The position numbers and the translations under genes are program-made. From positions 1 through 64,000 of the forward strand of contig NZ_QAJM01000019.1 in assembly GCF_003852405.1 (NCBI RefSeq): a stretch of DNA of 64,000 nt, in the 5' to 3' direction. The notes under the pieces were generated by a model. It saw nothing but the letters and a program-made list of their open reading frames with translations. It had not been told where the DNA came from and ran no database searches. This DNA comes from Pseudomonas sp. KBW05. GTDB taxonomy: Bacteria; Pseudomonadota; Gammaproteobacteria; Pseudomonadales; Pseudomonadaceae. Below are positions 38,431 through 48,454 of the stretch, in pieces; within the stretch, counting starts at the first letter, position 1; every line of letters starts with the position of its first letter.

Positions 38431-40767
38431 ATGCCCCAGCAACCGACGCTTCTTGCCCGCTCCCTGCGCCAGCTCCTACTCGGCGCCAGCTTGAGTCTTA
38501 CCGTGCTGCCTGCGGTGATGGCGGCTGACGCCAAGCCCTATCACATCGCACCGACCTCGCTGGAAACCGCCCTGAACCAGTTCGGCCGCGAAGCCGGTGT
38601 GCTGATTTCCTTCGGCTCGGAAGTCACCGCTGGCATGCAGAGCCATGGCCTGTCCGGCAACTACAGCGCCGCCGAAGGCCTGCAAAAACTGCTGGAAGGC
38701 ACCGGCCTGCAAGCCCGCGCCGAAGGCGACAATGCCTACAGCCTGCAGTCGGCCAATGCGCCGGCGACCATCGAGTTGGGTACCTCCAGCGTGGTCGGCG
38801 ACTGGCTCGGCGACGCCGCGCAAACCAACGTCTTCGAACACCCCGGCGCCCGTGACGTGATCCGCCGCGAAGAGTTCGAACGCCAGGGCGCCACCCAGGC
38901 CCGCGATGTGCTCAACCGCATCCCCGGCGTCAACGCCCCGGAAAACAACGGCACCGGCAGCCACGACATGGCGCTGAACTTCGGCATTCGCGGTCTCAAC
39001 CCACGCCTGGCGTCGCGCTCCACCGTGCTGATGGACGGCATCCCGGTGCCCTTCGCACCCTATGGCCAGCCGCAGTTGTCATTCGCGCCAATCAGCATGG
39101 GCAACATGGACGCGGTGGACGTGGTGCGCGGCGGCGGCGCCGTGCGTTATGGCCCGCAAAACGTCGGCGGCGTGGTCAACTTCGTGACCCGCGCGATCCC
39201 GGATGCGCCCACGGTCAAAGGCGGCTTCCAGACCGAAACCAGCCCGTCGTCCAGCCATGATGGCTTCAAGACTACCGGCAACCTGCTGGCCGGCGGCACT
39301 GCCGACAACGGCCTGGGCGGCGCGATCCTGTACTCCGGCACCCGTGGCGGCGACTGGCGCGAAAACAGCAACACGCGCATCGACGACCTGATCCTCAAGG
39401 GTAAATACCAGCTGGACGAGGCCAACAGCTTCAACGCCATGGCGCAGTACTACGAAGGCCAGGCGGATATGCCCGGTGGTTTGAACGTCAAAGACTACAA
39501 GGCTGATCCGTATCAGTCCACCCGTCCCTACGACAAATTCTGGGGCCGCCGTACGATGTTCAACGCCGGTTACCGCTACCAGGAAGACCGCCGCGAATTC
39601 ACCGTGAACACCTTCTTCACCACCACCCTGCGTAACGGCTACCTGGACCAGACCCGCTTCCTGTCCCTGTCGCCCCGCGAATACTGGGTGCGTGGCCTGG
39701 AAACCCGCTTTGCCCAGGGCTTCGACCTCGGCAACACCAGCCACGAAGTCGGCGTGGGCTATCGCTATATCAACGAAGCCGGCCACGAGTTGCGCTACAC
39801 CACGCCGATCTCGGCCAACCAGCAGATCCCCACCACCAACAGCAAGAACGACCGCGACACCCGTGGCAGCACCGAAGCCAATGCGTTCTTCATCGACGAC
39901 CGTATTGATATCGGCAAGTGGACCATCACACCGGGCGTGCGCTACGAGATGATCAAGTCCGAGCAGACCGACCACATAAACAACCTCAACTACAAAGGCA
40001 ACTACAACACCGCGTTGCCGGCGTTGAACGTGCTCTACCACCTCACCGACAACTGGAACCTCTACGCCAACACCGAAGGTTCGTTCGGCAGCGTGCAGTA
40101 CAGCCAGATGGCCAAACGCGTGCCCAAAGGCCAGGTCAAACCGGAAAAAGCGCGCACCTGGGAAATCGGCACACGCTACGACGACGGCACCTTGCGTGCA
40201 GAAATCGGCGCGTTCCTGATCAACTTCGACAACCAGTACGAAAGCAACCAGACCGATGACTCGGTGATCGCCCGTGGCGAAACCCGCCACCAGGGCATCG
40301 AGAGCAGCATCAACTATGCCCTCGACGGCTTGAGCCCGGCCCTCGCCGGTTTTGATGTGTACGCCAGCTACGCCTACGTCGATGCGACCATCCGCGAAGA
40401 CGGCCCGAACAAAGGCAACCGCGTGCCCTTCTCGTCCAAGCACAAAGGCACCCTGGGCGTGGGTTACACCGAAGGGCGCTGGAAACTCAATGTGGACAGC
40501 AGCTACCAGAGCAGCCAGTTCGCCGACAACGCCAATACCGAGCAGGAAAATGCTGACGGCAATACCGGACGTATCCCTGGCTACATGCTGTTCAGCAGCC
40601 GTGCGGCGTATGACTTTGGCCCGCAGTTGTCGGATTTGAACGTCGCCGTGGGCGTGAAAAACATCTTCAACAAGCAGTACTTCACCCGCTCGTTCGACGA
40701 TAACAACAAGGGCAAGTACGTCGGCGAGCCGCGCACGGTGTACGTGCAGACCTCCATCGCGTTCTAA
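38431..40767 (+). CDS. fecA: TonB-dependent ferric citrate receptor FecA
   Basis: A 778-residue outer-membrane receptor. A signal peptide of about 31 residues (ending PAVMAADA) is followed by an STN signalling domain (about 38-105), a plug and a 22-strand barrel. The plug stretch FGIRGLNPRLASRSTVLMDG and the long run around PFAPYGQPQLSFAP are nearly identical to E. coli FecA, and the C-terminus ends in F as usual. It takes up iron-dicitrate with TonB-ExbBD and signals to FecR. No fecBCDE permease genes follow; the next gene is LysR, so inner-membrane uptake must be encoded elsewhere. Confidence 0.96.
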   Translation: MPQQPTLLARSLRQLLLGASLSLTVLPAVMAADAKPYHIAPTSLETALNQFGREAGVLISFGSEVTAGMQSHGLSGNYSAAEGLQKLLEGTGLQARAEGDNAYSLQSANAPATIELGTSSVVGDWLGDAAQTNVFEHPGARDVIRREEFERQGATQARDVLNRIPGVNAPENNGTGSHDMALNFGIRGLNPRLASRSTVLMDGIPVPFAPYGQPQLSFAPISMGNMDAVDVVRGGGAVRYGPQNVGGVVNFVTRAIPDAPTVKGGFQTETSPSSSHDGFKTTGNLLAGGTADNGLGGAILYSGTRGGDWRENSNTRIDDLILKGKYQLDEANSFNAMAQYYEGQADMPGGLNVKDYKADPYQSTRPYDKFWGRRTMFNAGYRYQEDRREFTVNTFFTTTLRNGYLDQTRFLSLSPREYWVRGLETRFAQGFDLGNTSHEVGVGYRYINEAGHELRYTTPISANQQIPTTNSKNDRDTRGSTEANAFFIDDRIDIGKWTITPGVRYEMIKSEQTDHINNLNYKGNYNTALPALNVLYHLTDNWNLYANTEGSFGSVQYSQMAKRVPKGQVKPEKARTWEIGTRYDDGTLRAEIGAFLINFDNQYESNQTDDSVIARGETRHQGIESSINYALDGLSPALAGFDVYASYAYVDATIREDGPNKGNRVPFSSKHKGTLGVGYTEGRWKLNVDSSYQSSQFADNANTEQENADGNTGRIPGYMLFSSRAAYDFGPQLSDLNVAVGVKNIFNKQYFTRSFDDNNKGKYVGEPRTVYVQTSIAF

Positions 40768-40798
40768 CCACATAAACCCCTGTGGCAGGGGAACTTGT

Positions 40799-40905
40799 TG
40801 TGGCGAGGGAGCTTGCTCCCGCTGGACTGCGCAGCAGTCCCATTCGTTTAAACAATGAGTGGGGCCGCTTCGCGACCCAGCGGGAGCAAGCTCCCTCGCC
40901 ACATT
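40799..40905. repeat. REP pair, GGGAGCTTGCTCCC type
   Basis: Same family as the repeat at the left window edge: TGTGGCGAGGGAGCTTGCTC and its complement flank a GC-rich spacer with a smaller nested inverted repeat (GGGCC..CGCTTCGCG). It lies between converging fecA and the LysR gene; its right end includes the LysR stop codon. Confidence 0.93.
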
Positions 40906-41776
40906 AGCTACCCGCCAGGCAACTGGGGGTCGCGGCGACCAATGCGTCGATGGCGCAGCGGGTCTTGGCCGGCATATGCGGTGCGGTCGGCCAGATCACG
41001 TGGATCGGCGAAGGCTGTTCACGGTAGCCCGGCAGCACCGCTTCCAGTTGCCCACGCAGGACGTAATGGGCAATCAACCAACTCGGCAACCAGGCCAGTC
41101 CGACGCCCGCGATGGCGGCATCGGCCACGGCCTGGAGGTCGTCCAGTACCAGCGGTGCTATCAGCCGTGAGCGATGCGGGCTGTTGGTTCTGTAGGCAAT
41201 CTCCCGACGGCCCGCCAGATCATCGATAGATTCGATGTGCCCCACACGTTGCAGGTACGCCGGCGATGCGGCGAGGCCCATGGCTTGCTCCCCCAGGCGG
41301 CGAGCGCTGAGACGATCGGTGTCGGGCAACGGGCCGATACGCACGGCAATATCGAAGCCTTCCTGCGTCAAGTCGATCGTACGGTCAGAGAAGCACACCT
41401 CGATCTCCAGTTCCGCATAACGATCCAGCAAGCCCCATAACGCAGGCGCCGCATAGTGATGCCCGAACGCCAGCGGCACGCTTGCCCTTAACCGTCCGCG
41501 CGGTTGTTGCCGCCCGCTTTCCAGCACCGATTCGGCCGCCTCCAATTCCGCCAAGGCGCGCAGGCAATGCTCGTAGTACGCCTGCCCGTCTTCTGTCAGA
41601 TGCTGACGACGGGTAGAACGCTGCAACAGGCGCGTGCCCAGGCGTGCTTCCAACCGCGCCAAACCTTTGCCCACCGCCGAACGGGTGAGGTTCAGGCGCT
41701 CGGCGGCTTCCGTCAGGTTGCCGCTTTCCACCACTTGCAGAAACAGTTCAACGCCATCAAAACGTGGGGTGCCCAT
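40904..41776 (-). CDS. LysR-family regulator
   Basis: A 290-residue LysR-type factor with an N-terminal HTH (NLTEAAERLNLTRSAVGKGLARLE) and a C-terminal effector domain. It is divergent from the DHA2 MFS gene, so it most likely controls that pump. The stop codon falls in the adjacent REP tail, meaning the last codons (LAGS) derive from sequence bordering the repeat. The gap holds two direct CTTATCA copies about 15 bases apart, possible binding sites. Confidence 0.9.
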   Translation of the reverse strand: MGTPRFDGVELFLQVVESGNLTEAAERLNLTRSAVGKGLARLEARLGTRLLQRSTRRQHLTEDGQAYYEHCLRALAELEAAESVLESGRQQPRGRLRASVPLAFGHHYAAPALWGLLDRYAELEIEVCFSDRTIDLTQEGFDIAVRIGPLPDTDRLSARRLGEQAMGLAASPAYLQRVGHIESIDDLAGRREIAYRTNSPHRSRLIAPLVLDDLQAVADAAIAGVGLAWLPSWLIAHYVLRGQLEAVLPGYREQPSPIHVIWPTAPHMPAKTRCAIDALVAATPSCLAGS

Positions 41777-41882
41777 GAGTCAATTGTCGCCCTTGATTCC
41801 CTTATCAACGGAAAACTTATCACGAATAAAGAAATGTATTCCCCTGAAAATAGCCCGACTTCACTATGACCAGGAGAATCCC

Positions 41883-43397
41883 ATGCCACCCGCCGCCACC
41901 TTATCCGCCGCCAACCCACCGCGCGCCGCAAGAGACCGCCTCGCCCTCACTGCCGTGTGCCTGGTGGCGCTGATGTTCGGGCTGGAAGTCTCCAGCGTGC
42001 CGGTCATCCTGCCCACCCTCGAACAGCAACTGGGCACCGGTTTCCAGGACGCCCAATGGATCATGAATGCCTACACCCTGGCCTGCACCAGCGTACTGAT
42101 GGCGGCGGGCACCTTGGCGGATCGTTTCGGCCGGCGGCGCATGCTGGTGTTGTGCCTGTGGCTGTTTGGCCTGGCCTCGCTGGCGTGTGGCTTGGCCAAC
42201 GATGCTTCCACGCTGATTGCCGCACGTTTCGTACAAGGTATCGGCGCTGGGGCGATGATGATCTGTCAGTTTGCGATTCTGTCGCACCAGTTCCGCGAAC
42301 CGGCGACGCGCGCACGCGCCTTTGCGGTGTGGGGTGTGATCGCAGGCGTCGGGCTGGGCTTCGGGCCGATGGTCGGTGCGTTGATCCTGGCGGTGGCGGA
42401 CTGGCGCTGGGTGTTTCTCGTGCATGTACCGCTGACGCTTCTTACATTGGGATTGCTGCACGTCAGCGTGCAGGAATCCCGCGACCCGGCCGGTCATCGC
42501 CTGGATATCGCCGGCATGCTGACCTTGACGCTGGCGGTGTTCGCCTTGGTGTACTTCATCACCCAGGGCAGCGAACACGGCTTCGGCACCCCGGCCATGC
42601 TGGGTTGGGCGGGCCTGTCACTGCTCGGCCTGGTGCTGTTCATGATTATCGAGAAGCGCAGCGCACATCCGATGTTTGATTTCTCGGTGTTCCGCATCCA
42701 GCGTTTCAACGGAGCCCTGATGGGTTCCATCGGCATGAACTTCAGCTTCTGGCCGTTCATGATCTACCTGCCGCTGTACTTCCAGGCCGGCCTGGGCTAC
42801 GACACCCTCACCACCGGCGTCGCCTTGCTCGCCTACACCTTGCCGACCTTGCTGGTGCCGCCGCTGGCCGAACGCCTGGCCCTGCGTTATGGCGCCGAGC
42901 GCATCATTCCCCTGGGGCTGGGCTTGATGGGTGCGGGGTTCTTGAGCATGGCTGCCGTCAACACTGCGGCGCAGCCGAGCATCGTGCTGGTGCTGGTCAG
43001 CTGCGTGATAGCCGGCGTGGGCTTGGCGTTGACCAACTCGCCAACCACCAACACCACCACCGGCTCGGTCTCTGCCGACCGCGCGGGCATGGCTTCGGGC
43101 ATCGATCTCAGTGCGCGGTTGATCACGCTGGCGCTCAGCATCGCGTTGATGGGGCTGGTGCTGTTGCTGGGCATCGGCCATCAACTGGCTATTGTGTTGC
43201 CCGCAAGCACGGCATTGGATTGGCCCGTCATCAGCCAGGACATTGCGGCGGGCAAGCTGACGGCGTCCATGGGACTGTCGTTGGCCGACGCCCAGGCCGC
43301 ACTGCGTCACGGCGCAGGTTGGGCGATGCTGTTCGCGGGGATCGGTGCAGGCGGGTTGGCGTTGTTGAGCGGGTACTTCTTCCGACGGAACCACTAA
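41883..43397 (+). CDS. DHA2-family MFS drug/H+ antiporter
   Basis: A 504-residue, 14-segment MFS protein of the EmrB/QacA type. ADRFGRRRML after TM2 and the motif GVGLGFGPMVGALI in TM5 (antiporter motif C-like) indicate efflux. Its start is the ATG at 41883 preceded by AGGAGAATCC. There is no adjacent EmrA-type adaptor or outer-membrane factor gene, so it probably exports into the periplasm by itself. Followed by a terminator hairpin. Confidence 0.9.
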   Translation: MPPAATLSAANPPRAARDRLALTAVCLVALMFGLEVSSVPVILPTLEQQLGTGFQDAQWIMNAYTLACTSVLMAAGTLADRFGRRRMLVLCLWLFGLASLACGLANDASTLIAARFVQGIGAGAMMICQFAILSHQFREPATRARAFAVWGVIAGVGLGFGPMVGALILAVADWRWVFLVHVPLTLLTLGLLHVSVQESRDPAGHRLDIAGMLTLTLAVFALVYFITQGSEHGFGTPAMLGWAGLSLLGLVLFMIIEKRSAHPMFDFSVFRIQRFNGALMGSIGMNFSFWPFMIYLPLYFQAGLGYDTLTTGVALLAYTLPTLLVPPLAERLALRYGAERIIPLGLGLMGAGFLSMAAVNTAAQPSIVLVLVSCVIAGVGLALTNSPTTNTTTGSVSADRAGMASGIDLSARLITLALSIALMGLVLLLGIGHQLAIVLPASTALDWPVISQDIAAGKLTASMGLSLADAQAALRHGAGWAMLFAGIGAGGLALLSGYFFRRNH

Positions 43398-43403
43398 ACG
43401 CAA

Positions 43404-43427
43404 ACGGGCCTGCAAATGCAGGCCCGT
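43404..43427. terminator. Hairpin terminator between MFS and HPF genes
   Basis: ACGGGCCTGC-AAAT-GCAGGCCCGT, a 10-base perfect stem between converging genes, with only short T and A runs. Confidence 0.75.
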
Positions 43428-43450
43428 TCTCAGTGGGATGGAAAAAACTG

Positions 43451-43861
43451 TCAGCTATTGAGTGCAGCGTTTTCGTTTTCCAGGAATTCCTCTTCAAGCG
43501 CGTCATCATTCACGCTTTTCGCTGGCTGGGGTTTCGCGGCAGCGCGGGGCTTGCCTTGCAGTTTGCCAAACAGATGCTCCAGCGCATGGTCCAGCTTGGT
43601 GGCAGCACCGTCGATCGCCTGTTCCAGGGTATCGGCCTTGTGCAGTACCGAGAGCGGCTGATGGCCTTTTGGCCGTGCTTCCAGGCGGCAGCTCAAATCG
43701 TGGGGACCGGGCTTGTCGCCGTTCTCATCCCGCAGGTAGACCTCAACGCGGGTCAGGTCCTCTTCGTAACGTTCGAGCGTGCTTTCAATGGTAGTACGTA
43801 CCCACTCCTCCAGTCGGATGCTGCTTTCAATATGGTTATCGCTATTGACTTGGATTTGCAT
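43451..43861 (-). CDS. HPF/YfiA-type ribosome-associated protein
   Basis: A 136-residue protein with the beta-alpha fold of ribosome hibernation factors (MQIQVNSDNHIES, VEVYLRDENGDKPGPHDLSCRLEA, TLEQAIDGAATKLDHALEHLFGKL) followed by an acidic tail (DDALEEEFLENENAALNS). It is a second, stand-alone member: the usual hpf sits after rpoN. Likely binds ribosomes in stress or stationary phase. The intergenic region on its upstream side (43862-44073) shows no recognisable motif. Confidence 0.85.
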   Translation of the reverse strand: MQIQVNSDNHIESSIRLEEWVRTTIESTLERYEEDLTRVEVYLRDENGDKPGPHDLSCRLEARPKGHQPLSVLHKADTLEQAIDGAATKLDHALEHLFGKLQGKPRAAAKPQPAKSVNDDALEEEFLENENAALNS

Positions 43862-44073
43862 AGTTTTTCCCTTATTTCAGCTAGCTCGCGAGAGGTCACA
43901 ACTGCAACACCGATGCGGTGAAACCATGACCTCTTGACTACACAATTGAGCAGTCAGCCGAACAATTCAACCCCTTTTCAAAGATAAATCCCACATTACA
44001 AATTAACCCTGACTACGATCAAAAACGCTGTTAGGGTGGGGAGTTAGTTACAACTTCCTACGCCCAGCAATCC

Positions 44074-45021
44074 TCACAATTGCCCGTCGCCCAACGGGTG
44101 CAATCCGCGAAAAATCGCCGCTTCTTCCACCAGCCAATCATGCACCGCACGCACGCCCGGGTGGCTCAGCGCGCCTGGCGCATACAGCAGCACATAACGT
44201 TTATGGTTGGGCACAGCCACGCCGAACGGCACGATCAAGGTGCCGCGTTCCAGTTCGTCGTTGAGCAAGGTGCGTCGCGCAATGGCCACGCCCATGCCGG
44301 CGATGGCGGCTTCGATGGTCAGGTGATTGCGGTTGAAGGTGTGCCCACGGCGCACGTCGGCTTCGTGATAGCCGATGGCATTCAGGTAGAACTCCCACTC
44401 CGCGTATTCATAACTCCCACGCCAGGCGGTGATGTCGTGCAGCAGCGGAAAATGCGCCAGATCCGCCGGCCCATGCAACGGCGGTCGCCCACGCAGCAGG
44501 CTCGGCGCACACACCGGAAAAATCTGCTCGTCCAGCAAGGCTGTGGATAACAGGCCGGGGTAGCTGCCGTCGTTCAAGTCGATGGCCAGGTCGAAGTCGC
44601 CCTCGTGCAGGGCGATGCTGCTGTCTTCGGCGACCATGCGCAGTTGAATGTCCGGAAAACGTTGCTGCAAACGCGGTAAACGCGGGGTCAACCATTTGCC
44701 GAGAAACGACGGGATCGAGCGCAGGCGCAAGGTGCCGCTGATCATCCCCGCGTCCAGCCGCTGCAACTCGGCATCGATGCTGCCGTAGGCCTCCCCCACC
44801 GTCGCCGCCAACCGCTGCCCTTCGGCGCTGAGTTCCACCCCCCGTGCGCGGCGATGGAACAAGCGAAAACCCAGGCGCTCCTCCAACTGGCGAATCTGCT
44901 GGCTCACCGCCCCCGGCGTGATGTGCAGTTCTTCGGCGCAGCGGGTGAACGACAAATGCCGCGCAGCGCAGGAGAAAACGTGCAACCAGACGTAGGTCTG
45001 GCCATGGAGGGGACGGGTCAT
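44074..45021 (-). CDS. LysR-family regulator of the serine genes (GcvA-like)
   Basis: A 315-residue LysR factor of the GcvA/AmpR subgroup (HTH ARHLSFTRCAEELHITPGAVSQQI; effector domain DLNDGSYPG). It is divergent from the serine dehydratase gene, with a 15-base inverted repeat right next to its start, so it probably activates serine degradation and represses itself. Confidence 0.9.
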   Translation of the reverse strand: MTRPLHGQTYVWLHVFSCAARHLSFTRCAEELHITPGAVSQQIRQLEERLGFRLFHRRARGVELSAEGQRLAATVGEAYGSIDAELQRLDAGMISGTLRLRSIPSFLGKWLTPRLPRLQQRFPDIQLRMVAEDSSIALHEGDFDLAIDLNDGSYPGLLSTALLDEQIFPVCAPSLLRGRPPLHGPADLAHFPLLHDITAWRGSYEYAEWEFYLNAIGYHEADVRRGHTFNRNHLTIEAAIAGMGVAIARRTLLNDELERGTLIVPFGVAVPNHKRYVLLYAPGALSHPGVRAVHDWLVEEAAIFRGLHPLGDGQL

Positions 45022-45026
45022 AAGGG

Positions 45027-45041
45027 TTTAGTCCTGCTAAA
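45027..45041. promoter_or_regulatory. LysR operator candidate
   Basis: TTTAG-TCCTG-CTAAA is a perfect 5-base inverted repeat and contains the LysR T-N11-A pattern (T45028, A45040). A further half-like CTTAGGA lies at 45048-45054. It sits 6 bases from the LysR start codon, between it and sdaA. Confidence 0.65.
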
Positions 45042-45159
45042 GGGTGTCTTAGGATAATTCGTTGGTCAGTGCCGATCCAGAGGCTCAGTATCGCGCCAAT
45101 TGCGCTCGTCCTACAAAACATGGCAGCGATTCCTACTCCATTGCTTGTAAGGCTTTAGC

Positions 45160-46536
45160 ATGGCTATCAGTGTTTTTGATCTATTCAAGGTGGGCATCGG
45201 CCCGTCCAGCTCCCACACCGTCGGCCCGATGCGGGCGGCGGCGACCTTTGCCCAAGCCCTGATCGACCAACAACTGCTGAGCGACACCCGCCGCGTTGAA
45301 GTGCGCCTGTACGGCTCGCTGTCCGCCACCGGGGTCGGCCATGCCACTGACCGTGCCTGCGTCATGGGGCTGATGGGCGAGTGGCCGGACCAAGTCGATC
45401 CCACCTCGATCAATACCCGTATCCAGCACCTGCGCGAATCCGGCCGGCTGTTGCTCGCCGGCCTTCAGGACATTGCCTTCAACTGGCAAAGCGACCTGCT
45501 GCTGCTGGATGAAAGCCTGCCCTACCACCCCAACGCCATGTCCCTGCACGCCTACGGCGACAGCGGCCTGTTGAGCGAACAAACCTATTACTCGGTGGGC
45601 GGCGGTTTCATCATCGAAGCGGCTGAGGCTGAATCGGGTATTGCGCCGACCAGCGACGTGCAATTGCCCTACGACTTTTCCAGCGCCGTGGAACTGCTGG
45701 CCCTGTGCAACAAGCATGGCCTGCGGGTTTCCGAACTGATGATGGCCAACGAGCGCGCCTGGCGCAGCGACGAACAGATCCGCAGCGGCCTGCTGCATAT
45801 CTGGTCGGTGATGCGCGAGTGCGTGGAACAAGGCCTGCGCGATGAAGGCATCTTGCCGGGCGGCCTGGATGTGCCGCGCCGCGCCGCGAAATTGCACCGC
45901 AGCCTGTTGGAAATCGGTAAACCGAACGTCATCACGTCGACCTTGTCGGCAATGGAATGGGTCAACCTGTTCGCCCTCGCCGTCAACGAAGAAAACGCCG
46001 CGGGCGGGCGCATGGTTACCGCACCGACCAACGGCGCGGCGGGGATTATCCCGGCGGTGCTGCATTACTACATGAAGTTCAACCCCGAAGCGTCGGATGA
46101 CGACGTGGTCAATTTCTTCCTGGCCGCTGCCGCCGTCGGCATCCTGTGCAAGAAAAACGCCTCAATCTCCGGCGCCGAAGTTGGCTGCCAGGGCGAAGTC
46201 GGCTCGGCCTGCGCCATGGCCGCCGCCGGTTTGGCCGATGTGCTCGGCGCCACCCCGGAGCAACTGGAAAACGCCGCCGAAATCGGCCTGGAGCACAACC
46301 TCGGTCTGACCTGCGACCCGGTCGGCGGCCTGGTCCAGGTGCCGTGCATCGAGCGCAACGCCATCGCCGCCGTCAAGGCGATCAACGCCACGCAAATGGC
46401 CCTGCGCGGTGACGGCAAACACTTCATCTCCCTCGACCGGGTGATCCGCACCATGCGCGATACCGGTGCCGACATGCATGACAAATACAAAGAAACTTCA
46501 CGGGGCGGCCTGGCCGTGAGCTGGGTGGAATGCTGA
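45160..46536 (+). CDS. sdaA: L-serine dehydratase (4Fe-4S)
   Basis: A 458-residue single-chain type 2 L-serine ammonia-lyase, converting serine to pyruvate and ammonia with a [4Fe-4S] cluster. The three cluster cysteines are visible at C343 (EVGCQG), C385 (LTCDPVGG) and C396 (VPCIERN), the same numbering as in the structurally known Legionella enzyme. The fourth ligand there is the C-terminal cysteine carboxy end, and this protein likewise ends in Cys (WVEC). It is oxygen-sensitive by nature. The serine transporter gene follows 60 bases later. Confidence 0.96.
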   Translation: MAISVFDLFKVGIGPSSSHTVGPMRAAATFAQALIDQQLLSDTRRVEVRLYGSLSATGVGHATDRACVMGLMGEWPDQVDPTSINTRIQHLRESGRLLLAGLQDIAFNWQSDLLLLDESLPYHPNAMSLHAYGDSGLLSEQTYYSVGGGFIIEAAEAESGIAPTSDVQLPYDFSSAVELLALCNKHGLRVSELMMANERAWRSDEQIRSGLLHIWSVMRECVEQGLRDEGILPGGLDVPRRAAKLHRSLLEIGKPNVITSTLSAMEWVNLFALAVNEENAAGGRMVTAPTNGAAGIIPAVLHYYMKFNPEASDDDVVNFFLAAAAVGILCKKNASISGAEVGCQGEVGSACAMAAAGLADVLGATPEQLENAAEIGLEHNLGLTCDPVGGLVQVPCIERNAIAAVKAINATQMALRGDGKHFISLDRVIRTMRDTGADMHDKYKETSRGGLAVSWVEC

Positions 46537-46596
46537 GGAGCATTCCCTGACCGTCCCAACGTGAGCCCGCGCAAAAATAATAACGAGGCAATAACG

Positions 46597-47889
46597 ATGA
46601 CCGATGTACGTACACCTGCTGCCGAAAATCCTGCTGAAACCGCAACAACGACCGTGAGCAAAGGCTGGACCAAACACGACACCACCTGGATGCTCGGCCT
46701 TTACGGCACTGCCATCGGGGCGGGCACCCTGTTCTTGCCGATCAACGCCGGTGTCGGCGGTTTCTGGCCGCTGATCGTGCTGGCGCTGCTGGCCTTCCCG
46801 ATGACCTTCTTCGCCCACCGTGGGCTGACGCGCTTTGTGCTGTCGGGCAAATCCGGCGACATCACCGAAGTGGTCGAAGAACACTTCGGCGTCGGTGCGG
46901 GCAAACTGATCACCCTGCTGTATTTCTTTGCCATCTTCCCGATCCTGCTGGTGTACAGCGTGGCGCTGACCAACACGCTGAGCAGTTTCATGGAACACCA
47001 ACTGCACATCGCCCCGCCGCCCCGGGCGATCCTGTCGCTGGTGCTGATCCTCGGCCTGATGGCGATTGTGCGTTGCGGCCAGGGCGTGATCGTCAAGGCC
47101 ATGAGCGTGCTGGTATACCCGTTTGTCGCCGCCCTGCTGTTGCTGGCATTCAGCCTGATCCCCAACTGGAACGGCGCGTTCTTCGCCTCGGCCGGTGATG
47201 GCATGCCCATGCCGCTGTTCTTCAAGACCCTATGGCTGGCGATCCCGGTGATGGTGTTTTCCTTCAACCACTCGCCGATTATCTCGGCGTTCGCCGTCGA
47301 TCAAAAACGCGTGTACGGCGCGCAGGCCGAGCGCAAGAGCAGCGGCATCCTTGCCACCGCCCACGGCATGATGGTGCTGACGGTGATGTTCTTCTGCTTC
47401 AGCTGCGTGCTGGCCCTGTCGCCGGCTGACCTCGCGGCCGCCAAGGCGCAGAACATTTCGATCCTGTCGTACCTGGCCAACCACTTCCAAACGCCAGTGA
47501 TTGCCTACGCCGCACCGTTGATCGCGCTGGTGGCCATTACCAAATCCTTCCTTGGCCACTACATCGGCGCCAGCGAAGGTTTCCAAGGCTTGATCGTCAA
47601 ATCCCTGCGCGGGCGCAACCGCTCGATGTCGGCCAAATGGCTGGAGCGTTCCACCGCGATCTTCATGGTGTTGACCTGCTGGGCCGTGGCCACTTTCAAC
47701 CCAAGCATCCTCGGCATGATCGAGACCATGGGCGGGCCGATCATCGCGTGCCTGTTGTTCCTGATGCCGATGTACGCGATTCGCCGCGTGCCATCGCTGC
47801 GCCAATATTCGGGCCAGGTGTCGAATGTGTTTGTGGTGGTGATTGGGCTGATTGCGCTGTCTGCGATCGTTTTTTCGGTATTGCCCTGA
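46597..47889 (+). CDS. sdaC: Serine/H+ symporter (HAAAP family, SdaC-like)
   Basis: A 430-residue inner-membrane permease of the hydroxy/aromatic amino acid family with about 11 segments (WMLGLYGTAIGAGTLFLPI is the family-typical first segment). The ATG at 46597 follows GAGG by 8 bases. Together with sdaA it forms an uptake-and-degrade unit under the divergent LysR gene. The symbol is by family and context. Confidence 0.88.
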   Translation: MTDVRTPAAENPAETATTTVSKGWTKHDTTWMLGLYGTAIGAGTLFLPINAGVGGFWPLIVLALLAFPMTFFAHRGLTRFVLSGKSGDITEVVEEHFGVGAGKLITLLYFFAIFPILLVYSVALTNTLSSFMEHQLHIAPPPRAILSLVLILGLMAIVRCGQGVIVKAMSVLVYPFVAALLLLAFSLIPNWNGAFFASAGDGMPMPLFFKTLWLAIPVMVFSFNHSPIISAFAVDQKRVYGAQAERKSSGILATAHGMMVLTVMFFCFSCVLALSPADLAAAKAQNISILSYLANHFQTPVIAYAAPLIALVAITKSFLGHYIGASEGFQGLIVKSLRGRNRSMSAKWLERSTAIFMVLTCWAVATFNPSILGMIETMGGPIIACLLFLMPMYAIRRVPSLRQYSGQVSNVFVVVIGLIALSAIVFSVLP

Positions 47890-47923
47890 AACAACGCACA
47901 AACCTGAAGAACAACACTGAATG

Positions 47924-48015
47924 AATGTGGGAGCGGGCTTGCTCGCGAATGCGGTACATCAGCCAAGTATTCATTGACTGATCCACCGCATTCGCGAGCA
48001 AGCCCGCTCCCACAG
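47924..48015. repeat. REPIN after the serine transporter gene
   Basis: Standard GTGGGAGCGGGCTTGCTCGC arms with a 45-base spacer, 34 bases after the stop; likely the 3' hairpin of the sdaA-sdaC transcript. Confidence 0.95.
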
Positions 48016-48139
48016 GGGTGCTGTACGGCACGGCCCTTGCTGTACAGGGAATGAGGGAAATGGCCGGTGGTCAGTCAATGCGAACTAATCCCGACACCGG
48101 CCGTCAATGACTGCATGTTCTTATCAGGCGGTACGCACC

Positions 48140-48454
48140 ATGGACAATCCTTTTCAGATCATCACTGACACCTTCACACCCGACTACCGCGTCAACCTCA
48201 GCATCCAACGGCTGGATGGCAGCATCATGCTCACCCTCTCCAACGAAGCGGGCGTGGTGGCCAAGCGCATGATCAGCGCCGAACAACGCAACGACCCGCA
48301 ACGGCTCAAACGCCTGGTGCAAAGCATCCAATTCGGCATCGCCATCGAGCAGGGCCACAGCGCCATGGAGATCCTGGCGGTGATGACCGACGGCGATCAC
48401 AAACTGTTGCAGCGCCCGCCGGCGCGAGCGCTGCCCTTCAGCGTCGGGCTTTAA
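48140..48454 (+). CDS. DUF3509 family protein
   Basis: A 104-residue cytoplasmic protein starting MDNPFQIITDTFTPDYRVNLS; the ATG at 48140 follows AGGCGGT, while an earlier in-frame Met has none. It matches the small Pseudomonas DUF3509 family, of unknown function. Its last 4 bases overlap the convergent PsiE gene. Confidence 0.85.
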   Translation: MDNPFQIITDTFTPDYRVNLSIQRLDGSIMLTLSNEAGVVAKRMISAEQRNDPQRLKRLVQSIQFGIAIEQGHSAMEILAVMTDGDHKLLQRPPARALPFSVGL

